Assembly: GCA_014860565.1 (NCBI GenBank)
Contig: JACZJN010000140.1
Location: 1-46,922, forward strand
Source: Bacteroidota bacterium
GTDB lineage: Bacteria; Bacteroidota; Ignavibacteria; SZUA-365
Direction of reading: 5' to 3'
Length of the DNA: 46,922 nt
In this document: one piece after another, positions 10,194 to 18,752 of the stretch
Numbering within the stretch: the stretch's first letter is position 1
How the letters are laid out: each line of letters begins with the position of its first letter
Position numbers and translations under genes: made by a program
The notes under the pieces: model-generated
Database searches by the model: none
Seen by the model: only the letters and a program-made list of their open reading frames with translations
What the model was told of the DNA's origin: nothing

Positions 10194-10948
10194 AAAGGAA
10201 ACCACGCATCGCCCTGATTGGCTACGGCCGGATGGGACACGAAATTCACCGCATCATAACGGAACGCGACTGGCCTGAACCGTTTATCGTTGACCCGCAA
10301 AATGCGCGTGTGTACGAAAGTATTGATGATTTGGTGGGCCGTGGTGTAGAGGTCTGCATCGAGTTCACCGCACCAGGCGAGGCCGTGAGGAATATCCTTG
10401 CCTGTGTGCGCGCAGGACTACCGGTTGTCAGCGGTACAACCGGATGGGACGCCGAGAACGATTTCGTGGCCGAGGCCGTACGGACCTCCGGAAGCGCCTG
10501 CATCCATGCTAGCAACTTTTCCGTCGGGATTTTTCTCTATAAGCGCATTGCTGACTTTGCCGCAAGTCTGCTGCGAGATTTTCCTCAGTACGACTTCGCG
10601 CTGCACGAAGTACATCATACGGGCAAGAAAGATTCGCCCAGCGGGACGGCATTGTCTGTCGCGCGCAGCATGCTAGCTGCGAATCCACGGAAAACTTCCA
10701 TTGCGACGAGTATGGATGAATACCGCTCTGATCCCCAAGCGCTGTATGTGACTTCGGCGAGAGTCGGGACGGTATTTGGCGATCATCATCTTCTTATTGA
10801 CAGCGAGGCGGACAGTATTGAACTCACGCATCGCGCAAAAGGAAGGCGAGGATTTGCGGAGGGTGCCCTGCTTGCAGCGCAGTGGATATGCGATAAACAC
10901 GGGATGTTCACTCTAGAGGATATGTTCGATGATATTACCAAAGCTTAG
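10190..10948 (+). CDS. dapB: 4-hydroxy-tetrahydrodipicolinate reductase
   Basis: Reduces 4-hydroxy-tetrahydrodipicolinate with NAD(P)H in the diaminopimelate/lysine pathway, in the cytoplasm. The 252-aa product shows an N-terminal Rossmann motif GYGRMG (11-16), a GTTGW turn (82-86), and the DapB active-site signature EVHHTGKKDSPSGTAL (about 140-155) with the catalytic His pair and Lys. Length fits the family. The start overlaps the upstream stop as ATGA, and the 3' end overlaps dapA by 20 nt, so translational coupling is likely. Confidence 0.96.
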   Translation: MKRKPRIALIGYGRMGHEIHRIITERDWPEPFIVDPQNARVYESIDDLVGRGVEVCIEFTAPGEAVRNILACVRAGLPVVSGTTGWDAENDFVAEAVRTSGSACIHASNFSVGIFLYKRIADFAASLLRDFPQYDFALHEVHHTGKKDSPSGTALSVARSMLAANPRKTSIATSMDEYRSDPQALYVTSARVGTVFGDHHLLIDSEADSIELTHRAKGRRGFAEGALLAAQWICDKHGMFTLEDMFDDITKA

Positions 10949-11822
10949 AGGGGTCGGAACAGCACTCATTACTCCGTTCGATGCGATCGGGCAGGTTGAC
11001 CTGCCAGCCGTGCGGCGTTTGGCCGCGCGTCAGATTGAGAATGGTGTCGATATGCTTGTGCCCTGTGGCACAACCGGAGAGGCGGTGACGCTGGAGGAAA
11101 CGGAATTCAGGCAAATACTGGAAACTGTTGTGGAAGTCGCTGACGGACGCGTCCCCGTTATCGCGGGTGCCGGTTCCAATTCCACCGCAAAGACCATTGC
11201 GTCCGCGAAACTCGCTGCGGAATGCGGTGTCGATGCCGTACTGATCGTGGGTCCATTTTACAATAAGCCCACCCAAGAGGGATATTTCCAGCATTTCGAG
11301 GCTGTTGCAGCCGCGGTCGATTGCGGCGTTGTGATATACAATGTCCCCGGACGTACGGGCGGAAATATCAGTGCGGAGACACAGCTTCGTATCGCCGAAT
11401 TCGACAATGTGATCGCGACCAAGGAAGCCAGCGCCAATTTCAGTCAGATCTATGACATCGTACGCGGAAAGCCCGAGAATTTCGCCGTGCTTTCGGGCGA
11501 CGACGATCTCGCTCTCGCGCAGATCGCTATCGGCATGGACGGCATCATCTCCGTCGCTTCAAATGAAATCCCGGAAGAATTTTCCCGAATGGTTCATCAT
11601 GCCATGGATGGAGAATTCGCGGAAGCGCAGGAAATCCACTACCGCATTGTCGATTTGCTTCGTGGAAACTTTATGGAATCGAGTCCCATTCCTGTAAAGA
11701 CCGCCATGGCCATGATGGGGCTGATAGAAGAGCGCTTCCGACTGCCTCTGGTTCCGATCGGTAAGGCAAACCGGGGCAAGCTCGAAGATATTTTGCGTTC
11801 ACTCGATTTACTCCGGTCGTGA
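10929..11822 (+). CDS. dapA: 4-hydroxy-tetrahydrodipicolinate synthase
   Basis: Class I aldolase that condenses pyruvate with aspartate semialdehyde, the committed step to diaminopimelate and lysine. The 297-aa TIM barrel shows GTTGE (47-51), the YNVPGRT motif with catalytic Tyr137, and the Schiff-base Lys165 in ATKEAS. The ATG lies inside the end of dapB (20-nt overlap), and the stop overlaps the GTG start of the next gene. The order DapE-like, dapB, dapA, ldcA is a compact m-DAP synthesis/recycling operon. Confidence 0.97.
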   Translation: MILPKLRGVGTALITPFDAIGQVDLPAVRRLAARQIENGVDMLVPCGTTGEAVTLEETEFRQILETVVEVADGRVPVIAGAGSNSTAKTIASAKLAAECGVDAVLIVGPFYNKPTQEGYFQHFEAVAAAVDCGVVIYNVPGRTGGNISAETQLRIAEFDNVIATKEASANFSQIYDIVRGKPENFAVLSGDDDLALAQIAIGMDGIISVASNEIPEEFSRMVHHAMDGEFAEAQEIHYRIVDLLRGNFMESSPIPVKTAMAMMGLIEERFRLPLVPIGKANRGKLEDILRSLDLLRS

Positions 11823-12748
11823 TCGATCCTGTCGTTCCACCGCGTCTGCACCCCGGGGACATGATCGGGTTGGTCTCCCCGTCGAGTCCTCCAAAAGATG
11901 ACGCACTGATAATGCGCGGCATCTCTGCCTTGTTGGCGGAGGGCTACTATGCCCGTCTTGGATGGGGCGTGGGCGCGAGGGATGGCTATCTGGCAGGATC
12001 GGATGAGGAGCGGGCGAAGGATCTGATGGCCATGTTTGAGGATGAGCGGATCCACGCCATTTTCTGTACGCGCGGCGGGTATGGGGCCGCGCGCCTGCTT
12101 GAACGCCTGGACTACGCGTATATCCGTCTTCATCCGAAAATTCTCGTTGGGTTCAGTGATATCACTGCACTTTCACTGGCACTGTACGCACAGGCGGGTC
12201 TGGTTACGTTTGCAGGTCCCATGGTAGCTGCGGAATTCGCGTCCGGCATTTTGCCCATGACCGCCCAGGCACTGTGGGATATGCTGCGGCATCGGAGAAC
12301 CTCGCGTCAGCTGCCGAATTGCGATGAGGTGCAGGTGATGCACCGGGGGGTGGCAGAAGGGACACTGCTCGGTGGGAATCTCGCAGTTTTATGCTCACTT
12401 GTGGGAACACCGTGGCTGCCGGATTTTCAGGGCGCCATTCTCTTCCTTGAAGACGTCGGTGAATCTGTCTACCGCATCGATCGCATGCTTTTGCAGCTCA
12501 AGCATGCAGGCATACTCCGCGGCATCGCTGGCGTGATGCTGGGAAGCTTTACCGCCATTCCCGAGGACTCCCCCAATCGCGAACTGGCGACCGTACTGGC
12601 AGAGTATTTCCTGCCACTGGGTATCCCTGTTCTGACGGGCATCCCCTTCGGTCATATTCCTGAAAAAATCACGCTCCCCATCGGAAGCCGGGTACGGCTC
12701 GATGCGGAGCGCAGAAAGATCACGGTTCTCCAACCCGTCGTCGCCTGA
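11819..12748 (+). CDS. ldcA: LD-carboxypeptidase (muramoyltetrapeptide carboxypeptidase, S66 family)
   Basis: Removes the terminal D-alanine from murein tetrapeptides during peptidoglycan recycling, and so shares m-DAP chemistry with its operon partners. The 309-aa protein carries the S66 triad in expected places: nucleophile Ser113 in GFSDIT, Glu211 in FLEDVGE, His279 in PFGHIPE. The RGGYGA loop near 85-90 is also typical. The start is a GTG whose last two bases are part of the dapA TGA stop (GTGA overlap). The first internal ATG, at about codon 15, would trim the conserved N-terminus. There is no signal peptide, consistent with the cytoplasmic enzyme. Confidence 0.93.
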   Translation: MIDPVVPPRLHPGDMIGLVSPSSPPKDDALIMRGISALLAEGYYARLGWGVGARDGYLAGSDEERAKDLMAMFEDERIHAIFCTRGGYGAARLLERLDYAYIRLHPKILVGFSDITALSLALYAQAGLVTFAGPMVAAEFASGILPMTAQALWDMLRHRRTSRQLPNCDEVQVMHRGVAEGTLLGGNLAVLCSLVGTPWLPDFQGAILFLEDVGESVYRIDRMLLQLKHAGILRGIAGVMLGSFTAIPEDSPNRELATVLAEYFLPLGIPVLTGIPFGHIPEKITLPIGSRVRLDAERRKITVLQPVVA

Positions 12749-12795
12749 GTTCTCACCCTATTTCATCGACTCCCGCCCCCCTCATTCCTCCTGAC

Positions 12796-14379
12796 CTACT
12801 TCACCGTCGCCGCTTTCCCATGCCGACGTTTTCTCTTCCAGGCAAAATGAACAAGCACTGAAAGCAGCACGAATAAACCGATCATAAGTGCACGCGCACC
12901 CCAGATATATGGCACATCCGCCGGGTTGACCGGACCGCCGCCCGGTGTTTTATTCAGCATGAGGATGTCAAAGGCATCCTGATAGAACCAGACACCCATG
13001 ATGATCAGCAGATACAGCGGGGTGACATACTTGATGACGTATTTGAAGAAAACGGGGATGCGGATATCTGCCCCCGAATTAATTTCGTCCCATGCGTTCT
13101 CGATCTTGAACACCCAGGCAAACAGGATGATTTCTATTGTGGCGAAGACAACAAGACCAAACGTGCCGGACCAGTAGTCCATTTCGTCGAGAAATCCGTG
13201 ACCGAGGAAAAAGATAACCGGCTGCACGCAGAGAATCACGAGCGCTGCGAGAGAAAGCACGGCGCGCCGGTGTGTCATGCCGAACTGATTTTTCAGAAAT
13301 GAAACGACGGGTTGTCCCATTGCAACCGACGAGGTGATGCCCGCGAAGAACAGCAAGAGGAACCACAGCGCCCCGAAGATTTGTCCGAGGGGGATTTTTC
13401 CGAAAATCACAGGCATCGATACGAAGCCCAGGTTGAATGCGCCTCCGGATGCAATCTCCTTGGTCATGTCGAGCCCGAAAAATGCGACGGCGACGGGAAT
13501 TGCGATGCTTCCTCCGAGCACAACCTCGACGAATTCATTGGTCGCCGCGGTGGTGAGTCCGCTCAGCGCGATATCATCCTTCGGACGCAGGTAGCTGGCA
13601 TAGGCATGGATCGTTCCCATACCCACGCTGAGCGTGAAGAAAATTTGTCCCGCGGCCGCGATCCAGACACTGGCTTTCCCGAGTTCGCTGAAGTTGGGAT
13701 TCCAGATGTAGGCGAGTCCATTCATCACCGAGTTCTCAGGCGTCGCCGGATCTGGTGTTCCGAGAGTGAGAACGCGGATGAGCAGGATGATCGCGAACAC
13801 GAAGAGCAGCGGCATCGCAAATTTGGCGAGTTTTTCAATGCCCGCGGAGAGTCCTCTCCAGAGCACATAAAAATTGACCGCGAAAGTGAAGAGCATGAGT
13901 CCGTAGGCAGGCCAGAGGCTGGTGAAGTGCTTGCCGGGCTCCAGTCCCTGGTAGCTGGAGAGGAAGCCGCCCATCGCCTGGAGGGTTTCCTCGCCGTGGT
14001 ACAGGCCAAACATGCTGAAGATGCTGTAGCCAAGGGTCCACGATTCGATATAGGTGTAGTAGATGAGAATGACCATGGAGATCAGCAATCCCATCACGCC
14101 CATGTACTTGGCGAGGGGATTATTCCACAGCACGTCGAACATGCCCGGGGCGCTGCCGTGTCCGTACTTCCCGCCATGCCGGCCGATGCCCCATTCCACC
14201 CACATGAGAGGAATGCCGAGGAGTAAAAAAGCGATGAAGTAGGGAATCATGAAGGCGCCGCCACCGTTGGACGCTGCTTGAACGGGGAAGCGGAGAAAAT
14301 TGCCGAGACCGATGGCATTTCCTGCAACAGCGAGAATCAATCCAAAGCGCGACCCCCACTGTTCTTTCTGATCAGCCAT
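12796..14379 (-). CDS. LeuT-like sodium-dependent amino acid symporter (NSS/SNF family)
   Basis: Inner-membrane Na+-coupled transporter of 527 aa with about 12 hydrophobic segments. The first helix carries the NSS signature GNAIGLGNFLRFP, with Asn21, Ala22 and Asn27 at the same numbers as in Aquifex LeuT. Other LeuT-like stretches are YYTYIESWTLGY in TM3, GQIFFTLSVGMG in TM6, and FFAGITSSVA in TM8. From family knowledge it probably takes up a hydrophobic amino acid. The short lysine/arginine-rich tail after the last helix is cytoplasmic. It converges with ldcA (47-nt gap, no clear terminator) and is divergent from the TonB receptor gene. Substrate is not provable from sequence. Confidence 0.94.
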   Translation of the reverse strand: MADQKEQWGSRFGLILAVAGNAIGLGNFLRFPVQAASNGGGAFMIPYFIAFLLLGIPLMWVEWGIGRHGGKYGHGSAPGMFDVLWNNPLAKYMGVMGLLISMVILIYYTYIESWTLGYSIFSMFGLYHGEETLQAMGGFLSSYQGLEPGKHFTSLWPAYGLMLFTFAVNFYVLWRGLSAGIEKLAKFAMPLLFVFAIILLIRVLTLGTPDPATPENSVMNGLAYIWNPNFSELGKASVWIAAAGQIFFTLSVGMGTIHAYASYLRPKDDIALSGLTTAATNEFVEVVLGGSIAIPVAVAFFGLDMTKEIASGGAFNLGFVSMPVIFGKIPLGQIFGALWFLLLFFAGITSSVAMGQPVVSFLKNQFGMTHRRAVLSLAALVILCVQPVIFFLGHGFLDEMDYWSGTFGLVVFATIEIILFAWVFKIENAWDEINSGADIRIPVFFKYVIKYVTPLYLLIIMGVWFYQDAFDILMLNKTPGGGPVNPADVPYIWGARALMIGLFVLLSVLVHFAWKRKRRHGKAATVK

Positions 14380-14699
14380 AGAGAACCCATATCATGTGTT
14401 GGTATCAAGGACAGCATCCCGCAAGGGCAGGAAATGGCGCATTTCTGCTATGGAAAGAAACTAAAAAAACCAGCACTGTTTTACAATGCGGCGGCGGATG
14501 AAATCAACGATTGCTGAAAAAAGAATGCAGCCCGGCAACCCGTGTCCCATTCCTCCGTAAGATGAAACGATGCAGCCGAATTCGGCGTTATGAAGAATGT
14601 CGGCAATTACCCCAAATGACAAAGCGGGAAAAATTCCAGGTGTGCTACAAACCGGGACCCCTGTGAAAACGCCGACAGGAGTAGGAAGCTGGAATACAG
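14380..14699. other. Divergent intergenic region, 320 nt
   Basis: Lies between the minus-strand symporter and the plus-strand TonB receptor and must hold both promoters. I see no convincing gene, tRNA or terminator. On the minus strand, TTG and TAGTTTC separated by 20 nt (around 14470-14490) faintly resemble a Bacteroidota promoter. A CCCGGCAACC word near 14530 recalls SAM riboswitch cores but lacks the surrounding helices. Confidence 0.5.
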
Positions 14700-16997
14700 A
14701 TGAATAGATTATTCTTTTTTGTTTTATTCGGTCTTATGCTCGGATCGCCCATGCACCGCTCGGCGATTGCCGGAGGTGATTCTCCCGATCCACTGTCGGA
14801 CAACGCGACGATCAGCGGATATATCCGTGACAAGGAGACGGGAGAAACGCTCGTCGGAGCGACCGTGCAGCTGAAGGAGACGCGGCAAGGTACGGTCTCC
14901 AACAAGAGCGGCTACTATGCGCTTTCCGAAATCAAACCCGGCAAGTATACCGTGGTGTTCAGCTTCCTCGGCTACGAGAAAGAGGAGATGACGGTGGAAC
15001 TGAAAAAGCGCGAATCCCGCCGCATCGACGTGGAACTCGGATCAGAAGCAGTGCAACTCGATGAAGTGGTCGTAGAAAGCAGCCGGATGGAGGATAAAAG
15101 GCAGATTTCGGTCAGCCGCATCAATATCCCCATCCGTCAGATCAACAAGCTGCGTGTCGGAGGAGAGGCTGACGTGTTCCGCTCTCTGCAGTACCTGCCC
15201 GGAGTACTTTCCTCTTCACAGATTTCAAGCGGACTCTATATTCGCGGCGGGTCGCCGGATCAGACGCTGGTGCTTCTTGACGGCTCTGCCGTTTACAATC
15301 CGTCGCATCTGTTTGGGTTTTTCTCCACGTTCAATCCTGACGCCATCAAGGATGTGGATCTGATCAAGGGCGGGTATGCGGCCGAATATGGCGGGAGATT
15401 ATCTGCCGTGCTCGATCTGGTGCAGAAGGACGGCAATCGTAAGGAGTTTGGCGGGACGGCATCGTTGGGGCTCATTTCTTCGCGGCTCTCGACAGAAGGA
15501 CCGGTAGGCAACGGTTCATGGTTTTTCGGATTACGCCGGACCTATATCGACGTGCTCACCAACCTGCTTGAAACGGAAGAAGATCCGCTGCCGGATTATT
15601 TTTTCTATGATATCAACGGAAAGATTTCTCAGGATTTCGGGACATCGGATAAGGTGTTCCTCTCCGGATTCACGTCCGAAGACGCACTTGATATCAACAA
15701 CCGCGCCGGCTTCGCCGGAAGCATCGGCATCAGCAACAGCCTGGTATCATCCCGGTGGACGCATCTGTTCAGCGACAATCTCTTTTCCGTCTTCAATTTC
15801 AGCTGGTCGCGTTATCGCAACAGCTTCAATTCGAGTAATTCCGGTTTTGAGACGGAAGTCCGGAACACCATTCAGGATTTTACACTGAAGGGGAACATCG
15901 AGTGGTTTACATCTACCGACCTGACGTTGAAGGGCGGCGTCGAAGTGAACCGCTATCTGCTCGACTATTTGCAGAACTTCACCGGTGATGCGGATTCATC
16001 TTCTTCCACCGGCGGTGCGAGTGCGGTTACCAACATAGAGGCGACGGACTTCACCAGCTCGGCCTTCGTGCAGGCCAACTATCAGTTCTCGAATCTCTTC
16101 TCCCTTCAAACAGGACTGCGTGCCAACTACTACGACCTGCGGGGGATTGTGAAACTTGATCCGCGCATCGCCGCTCGCTACCAGCTGCAGGATTTCATTG
16201 CAGTGAAAGCGGCATTTGGCGTCTATCACCAGTATTTCCGCCTTGCCGCGCTCCCGGATTTCAGTTTCTTCGATACGTGGATGCCCACTGATTCGACCGT
16301 CGATCCCAGCCGCGCGATCCACTACGTGCTCGGAGTGGAAACGCGTCCGTACGATGGTTTCGATTTCAACGTGGAGATGTATTACAAGGACCTCGCGCAC
16401 ATGAGCGAATTGAATCAGTTCCAGACGAATGGTTCGACCGTGCGCGATTTCTTTTACGACGGCAAGGGCGAGGCATATGGGATCGAACTCTTCCTTCAGA
16501 AGAAAACCGGGCGTTTCACCGGATGGGCGGGCTATGCACTCGGCTGGATCAATGAGACGTTTGCGGAATTGAATCGCGGTGAATCTTTCCGTCCGAAATG
16601 GGACAGGCGGCACGATTTCAAGCTCGTCGCCCAATACAAGCTGAGTGACTCCTGGGATGTTTCCGCGACATTTACCTTTCAGTCGGGACAGTCGTACACG
16701 GGGCAGACCTCGCGTCTGGAGACTCGTCTGCCGGGAGGAGAAAGCGGCAAAGGTCTCAACATCCCTGCCGACCGCTATGGATTACGGCTTCCTCCGTCGC
16801 ATCAGCTGAATCTGAACGCCAACTATCACACGACACTTTTTGGCCTCCCGGCGAATCTGATGATCGATATTTATAACGTGTATTCGCGTCGCGATATCTG
16901 GTTTCGCTACTATGATTCCACGGGTGAGATCACCAAAGTGGAGGATGTTCTTCTTCTGCCCATCCTTCCCAGTATCGCGCTGGAGGTCAAGTTCTGA
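14700..16997 (+). CDS. TonB-dependent outer-membrane receptor with carboxypeptidase-like regulatory domain
   Basis: The 765-aa protein begins with a hydrophobic signal sequence (about residues 1-24). Next is a CarboxypepD_reg-like beta-sandwich (about 38-115: SGYIRDKETGETLVGATV, GYYALSEIKPGKY), then a TonB plug (LDEVVVESSR, YIRGGSPDQTLVLLDG, GGYAAEYGGRLSAVLD), then a 22-strand-type barrel ending in a terminal Phe (ALEVKF). This architecture is common in Bacteroidota for active import of large or scarce ligands. A purine-rich stretch (GGAG) precedes the ATG. The DUF4249 lipoprotein follows directly, as is common for this receptor group. The ligand is unknown. Confidence 0.92.
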   Translation: MNRLFFFVLFGLMLGSPMHRSAIAGGDSPDPLSDNATISGYIRDKETGETLVGATVQLKETRQGTVSNKSGYYALSEIKPGKYTVVFSFLGYEKEEMTVELKKRESRRIDVELGSEAVQLDEVVVESSRMEDKRQISVSRINIPIRQINKLRVGGEADVFRSLQYLPGVLSSSQISSGLYIRGGSPDQTLVLLDGSAVYNPSHLFGFFSTFNPDAIKDVDLIKGGYAAEYGGRLSAVLDLVQKDGNRKEFGGTASLGLISSRLSTEGPVGNGSWFFGLRRTYIDVLTNLLETEEDPLPDYFFYDINGKISQDFGTSDKVFLSGFTSEDALDINNRAGFAGSIGISNSLVSSRWTHLFSDNLFSVFNFSWSRYRNSFNSSNSGFETEVRNTIQDFTLKGNIEWFTSTDLTLKGGVEVNRYLLDYLQNFTGDADSSSSTGGASAVTNIEATDFTSSAFVQANYQFSNLFSLQTGLRANYYDLRGIVKLDPRIAARYQLQDFIAVKAAFGVYHQYFRLAALPDFSFFDTWMPTDSTVDPSRAIHYVLGVETRPYDGFDFNVEMYYKDLAHMSELNQFQTNGSTVRDFFYDGKGEAYGIELFLQKKTGRFTGWAGYALGWINETFAELNRGESFRPKWDRRHDFKLVAQYKLSDSWDVSATFTFQSGQSYTGQTSRLETRLPGGESGKGLNIPADRYGLRLPPSHQLNLNANYHTTLFGLPANLMIDIYNVYSRRDIWFRYYDSTGEITKVEDVLLLPILPSIALEVKF

Positions 16998-16998
16998 C

Positions 16999-17895
16999 AT
17001 GGTGTATGAAATGAATCGATACAACCGCATATACAGGATTCTGCTTACTGTCATTACGGCTCTGTCATTCGCGGCCTGCGAAGATCAGCCGCCTACGGAT
17101 TACATCCCTGTCCCGTACCTGGAGGCGTATCTGATGGTGGGCGAGCCCATCGACAACGTTGTTGTCGCAATCTCGCAGCCACTGACCCAGAAGTTCGACT
17201 ATTCATCAATGATGGCGTCGGATGCAGAGGTCGTCATTAATGCGAACGGCATCGATTATCCGTTGGTATATGGCGTTCGCGACGGAGTGGGCCGGTACCT
17301 TTTCCCGGATACCACCTACCGGGTCCTTCCTGACACGCGCTACAGCATTCGCGTGCGCATGGCCGACGGAGAGATCATGAAGGCAGAGACAATAACACCC
17401 GGGAAAATCGGCTGGACGGTTCCGCCCCGGTCCGTGATTCAGTATCCGCAGGATACGACACAGTTGTTCAGTCCCGACTCCCTTCGCATCGCATGGACTA
17501 CGGGAGGGGCATCGGAATTCATCATCCGCGTGACGGTTCTCGACACGCTCGGATATGGAACGTACCTGCAGCCGCCAACCGAGGAAATCAACGAACGCAC
17601 GAATAATCTCCCGTTTGAAGATCCGGAAGACCCTCCCTTTTATACAAAGACACGTTGGGGATTCATCCAGACGAATCAAGCACCAACGGTCTGGGCTGCA
17701 TTTCGTTGGTATGGTCGGAACGAGGTCGCCATACTCGCCCCCGACAAGGCATTACTTGACTGGTTCAAGGCGACCCAGTGGGGAGGGCGATCCGTGGAAT
17801 TCCGTCCCGAATACAGCAACGTAAACGGGGGGATCGGCGTGTTCGGCTCCGCTGCGGTGGCGGCAAAGGAAATCTTTCTGCTGAAGAGAAAATAG
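16999..17895 (+). CDS. DUF4249-type lipoprotein
   Basis: About 298 aa. The N-terminus has a short basic stretch, a hydrophobic helix and a lipobox-like FAAC, so the protein is probably lipidated and kept in the envelope. It resembles DUF4249 in length and in its N-terminal beta-strand pattern (EAYLMVGEPIDNVVVAISQ). Members commonly lie beside TonB receptors with a regulatory domain, as here, where the start is 1 nt after the receptor stop. I chose ATG 16999, which has GAGG 12 nt upstream. ATG 17011 is an alternative with weaker initiation context. The frame runs back to 16912 but overlaps the receptor. The role is inferred as an accessory lipoprotein of the receptor and is not known. Confidence 0.72.
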   Translation: MVYEMNRYNRIYRILLTVITALSFAACEDQPPTDYIPVPYLEAYLMVGEPIDNVVVAISQPLTQKFDYSSMMASDAEVVINANGIDYPLVYGVRDGVGRYLFPDTTYRVLPDTRYSIRVRMADGEIMKAETITPGKIGWTVPPRSVIQYPQDTTQLFSPDSLRIAWTTGGASEFIIRVTVLDTLGYGTYLQPPTEEINERTNNLPFEDPEDPPFYTKTRWGFIQTNQAPTVWAAFRWYGRNEVAILAPDKALLDWFKATQWGGRSVEFRPEYSNVNGGIGVFGSAAVAAKEIFLLKRK

Positions 17896-18073
17896 GCGCG
17901 GGCAATTCCCGCTGACTGGTCGACGCGGTGTGCCTAATGTGGACAAGAGATACAAAGGAAACGCCGGGGTTTTTTTGCGTTGCGCTCGCGTGTGCGTTGC
18001 TGATTTTTCGTGCAAAAAGGCATGGATTTCTTATATTGAATGTTCCAGGAGAACAGTTACGAGGAAAAGCGGA

Positions 18074-18505
18074 ATGAACATCATTCGCTACGCCATCCGG
18101 AAAGACGATCTCCACAACCTCCTGCACGCGATCGGAGTGCTGCGTCAATCCGAGTATTTGCTTGCGGTGAACAATGTGGATCTGGCCGACCCGTCGCACG
18201 ATGCGGTCATTGTCACGGTGAGTGCTGGCGGGCTTCACAGCAAGCCGGAGGATCTTGCGTCCTGGACCGACAAGGAGATTCAGGAACGCTCTGTTGAGCT
18301 GGGCATACTCGAGGATGCCGCGACCCGTCAATTGCGTATGGTCGTCGAAGAAATGAGCCTTCTCCAGCGTGAGCGAGAGAGTCGATCGATGGCGGCGGAT
18401 CTGTCTGCTGACGGTATCCCGGGAGCCGTGGAAATGAATATTCGCGAGCAGCTTCGGTCTCTTTTGGGAGGCATGAACAGCAGCGGTGACAGGTCTACCA
18501 GATGA
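18074..18505 (+). CDS. Hypothetical protein, 143 aa
   Basis: I do not recognise the family. The start at 18074 is supported by GAGG at 18061-18064, 9 nt upstream. The longer frame from 17930 adds a cysteine-rich, untypical N-terminus. The protein is soluble, has no signal or membrane segment, and has a mixed alpha/beta N-terminal half followed by a charged probably helical segment (RMVVEEMSLLQRERESR) and a flexible polar tail. A TATATTG word about 35 nt upstream may be part of its promoter. It stands alone between the DUF4249 gene and the OmpA-like gene. Confidence 0.7.
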   Translation: MNIIRYAIRKDDLHNLLHAIGVLRQSEYLLAVNNVDLADPSHDAVIVTVSAGGLHSKPEDLASWTDKEIQERSVELGILEDAATRQLRMVVEEMSLLQRERESRSMAADLSADGIPGAVEMNIREQLRSLLGGMNSSGDRSTR

Positions 18506-18752
18506 GTGGCGCTTGAAAAATGAAAAAAATGAAAAAATTCGTCCGAATTACTTGCATGTTTGCAAATACTACGCTTTTTTTGTATGTACTCCACGAAATG
18601 GCATCTTCACACTCATTCATTGATGCAGATATCGATCGCATCATATGACTGAGTGGAGTGTCGCCTAACGGTGCTGCCGTTTGCCGTTATTGAGCCGACC
18701 CTGGAAAAGAAAAGAGAGAATTGTAGAGTCTCATTATCATCAAGGAGCAATC
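18506..18752. other. AT-rich leader region before the OmpA-like gene
   Basis: About 247 nt with no plausible gene. It is clearly more AT-rich than the surroundings, with poly-A and poly-T runs near 18518-18540 and 18574-18581, and probably holds the OmpA-gene promoter. A clean AAGGAG ribosome-binding site sits at its 3' end (18742-18747). I see no terminator for the preceding gene. Confidence 0.45.

Noticed and set aside
13312..14226. 304-aa plus-strand frame over the LeuT-like gene
   Set aside because: It is highly charged and lacks hydrophobic pattern or initiation site, and the opposite strand encodes a clear NSS transporter.
14520..14570. CCCGGCAACC-containing stretch similar to a SAM riboswitch core
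   Set aside because: No K-turn, P1 closing stem or GGTGC block was found, and the downstream gene is a TonB receptor with no methionine link.
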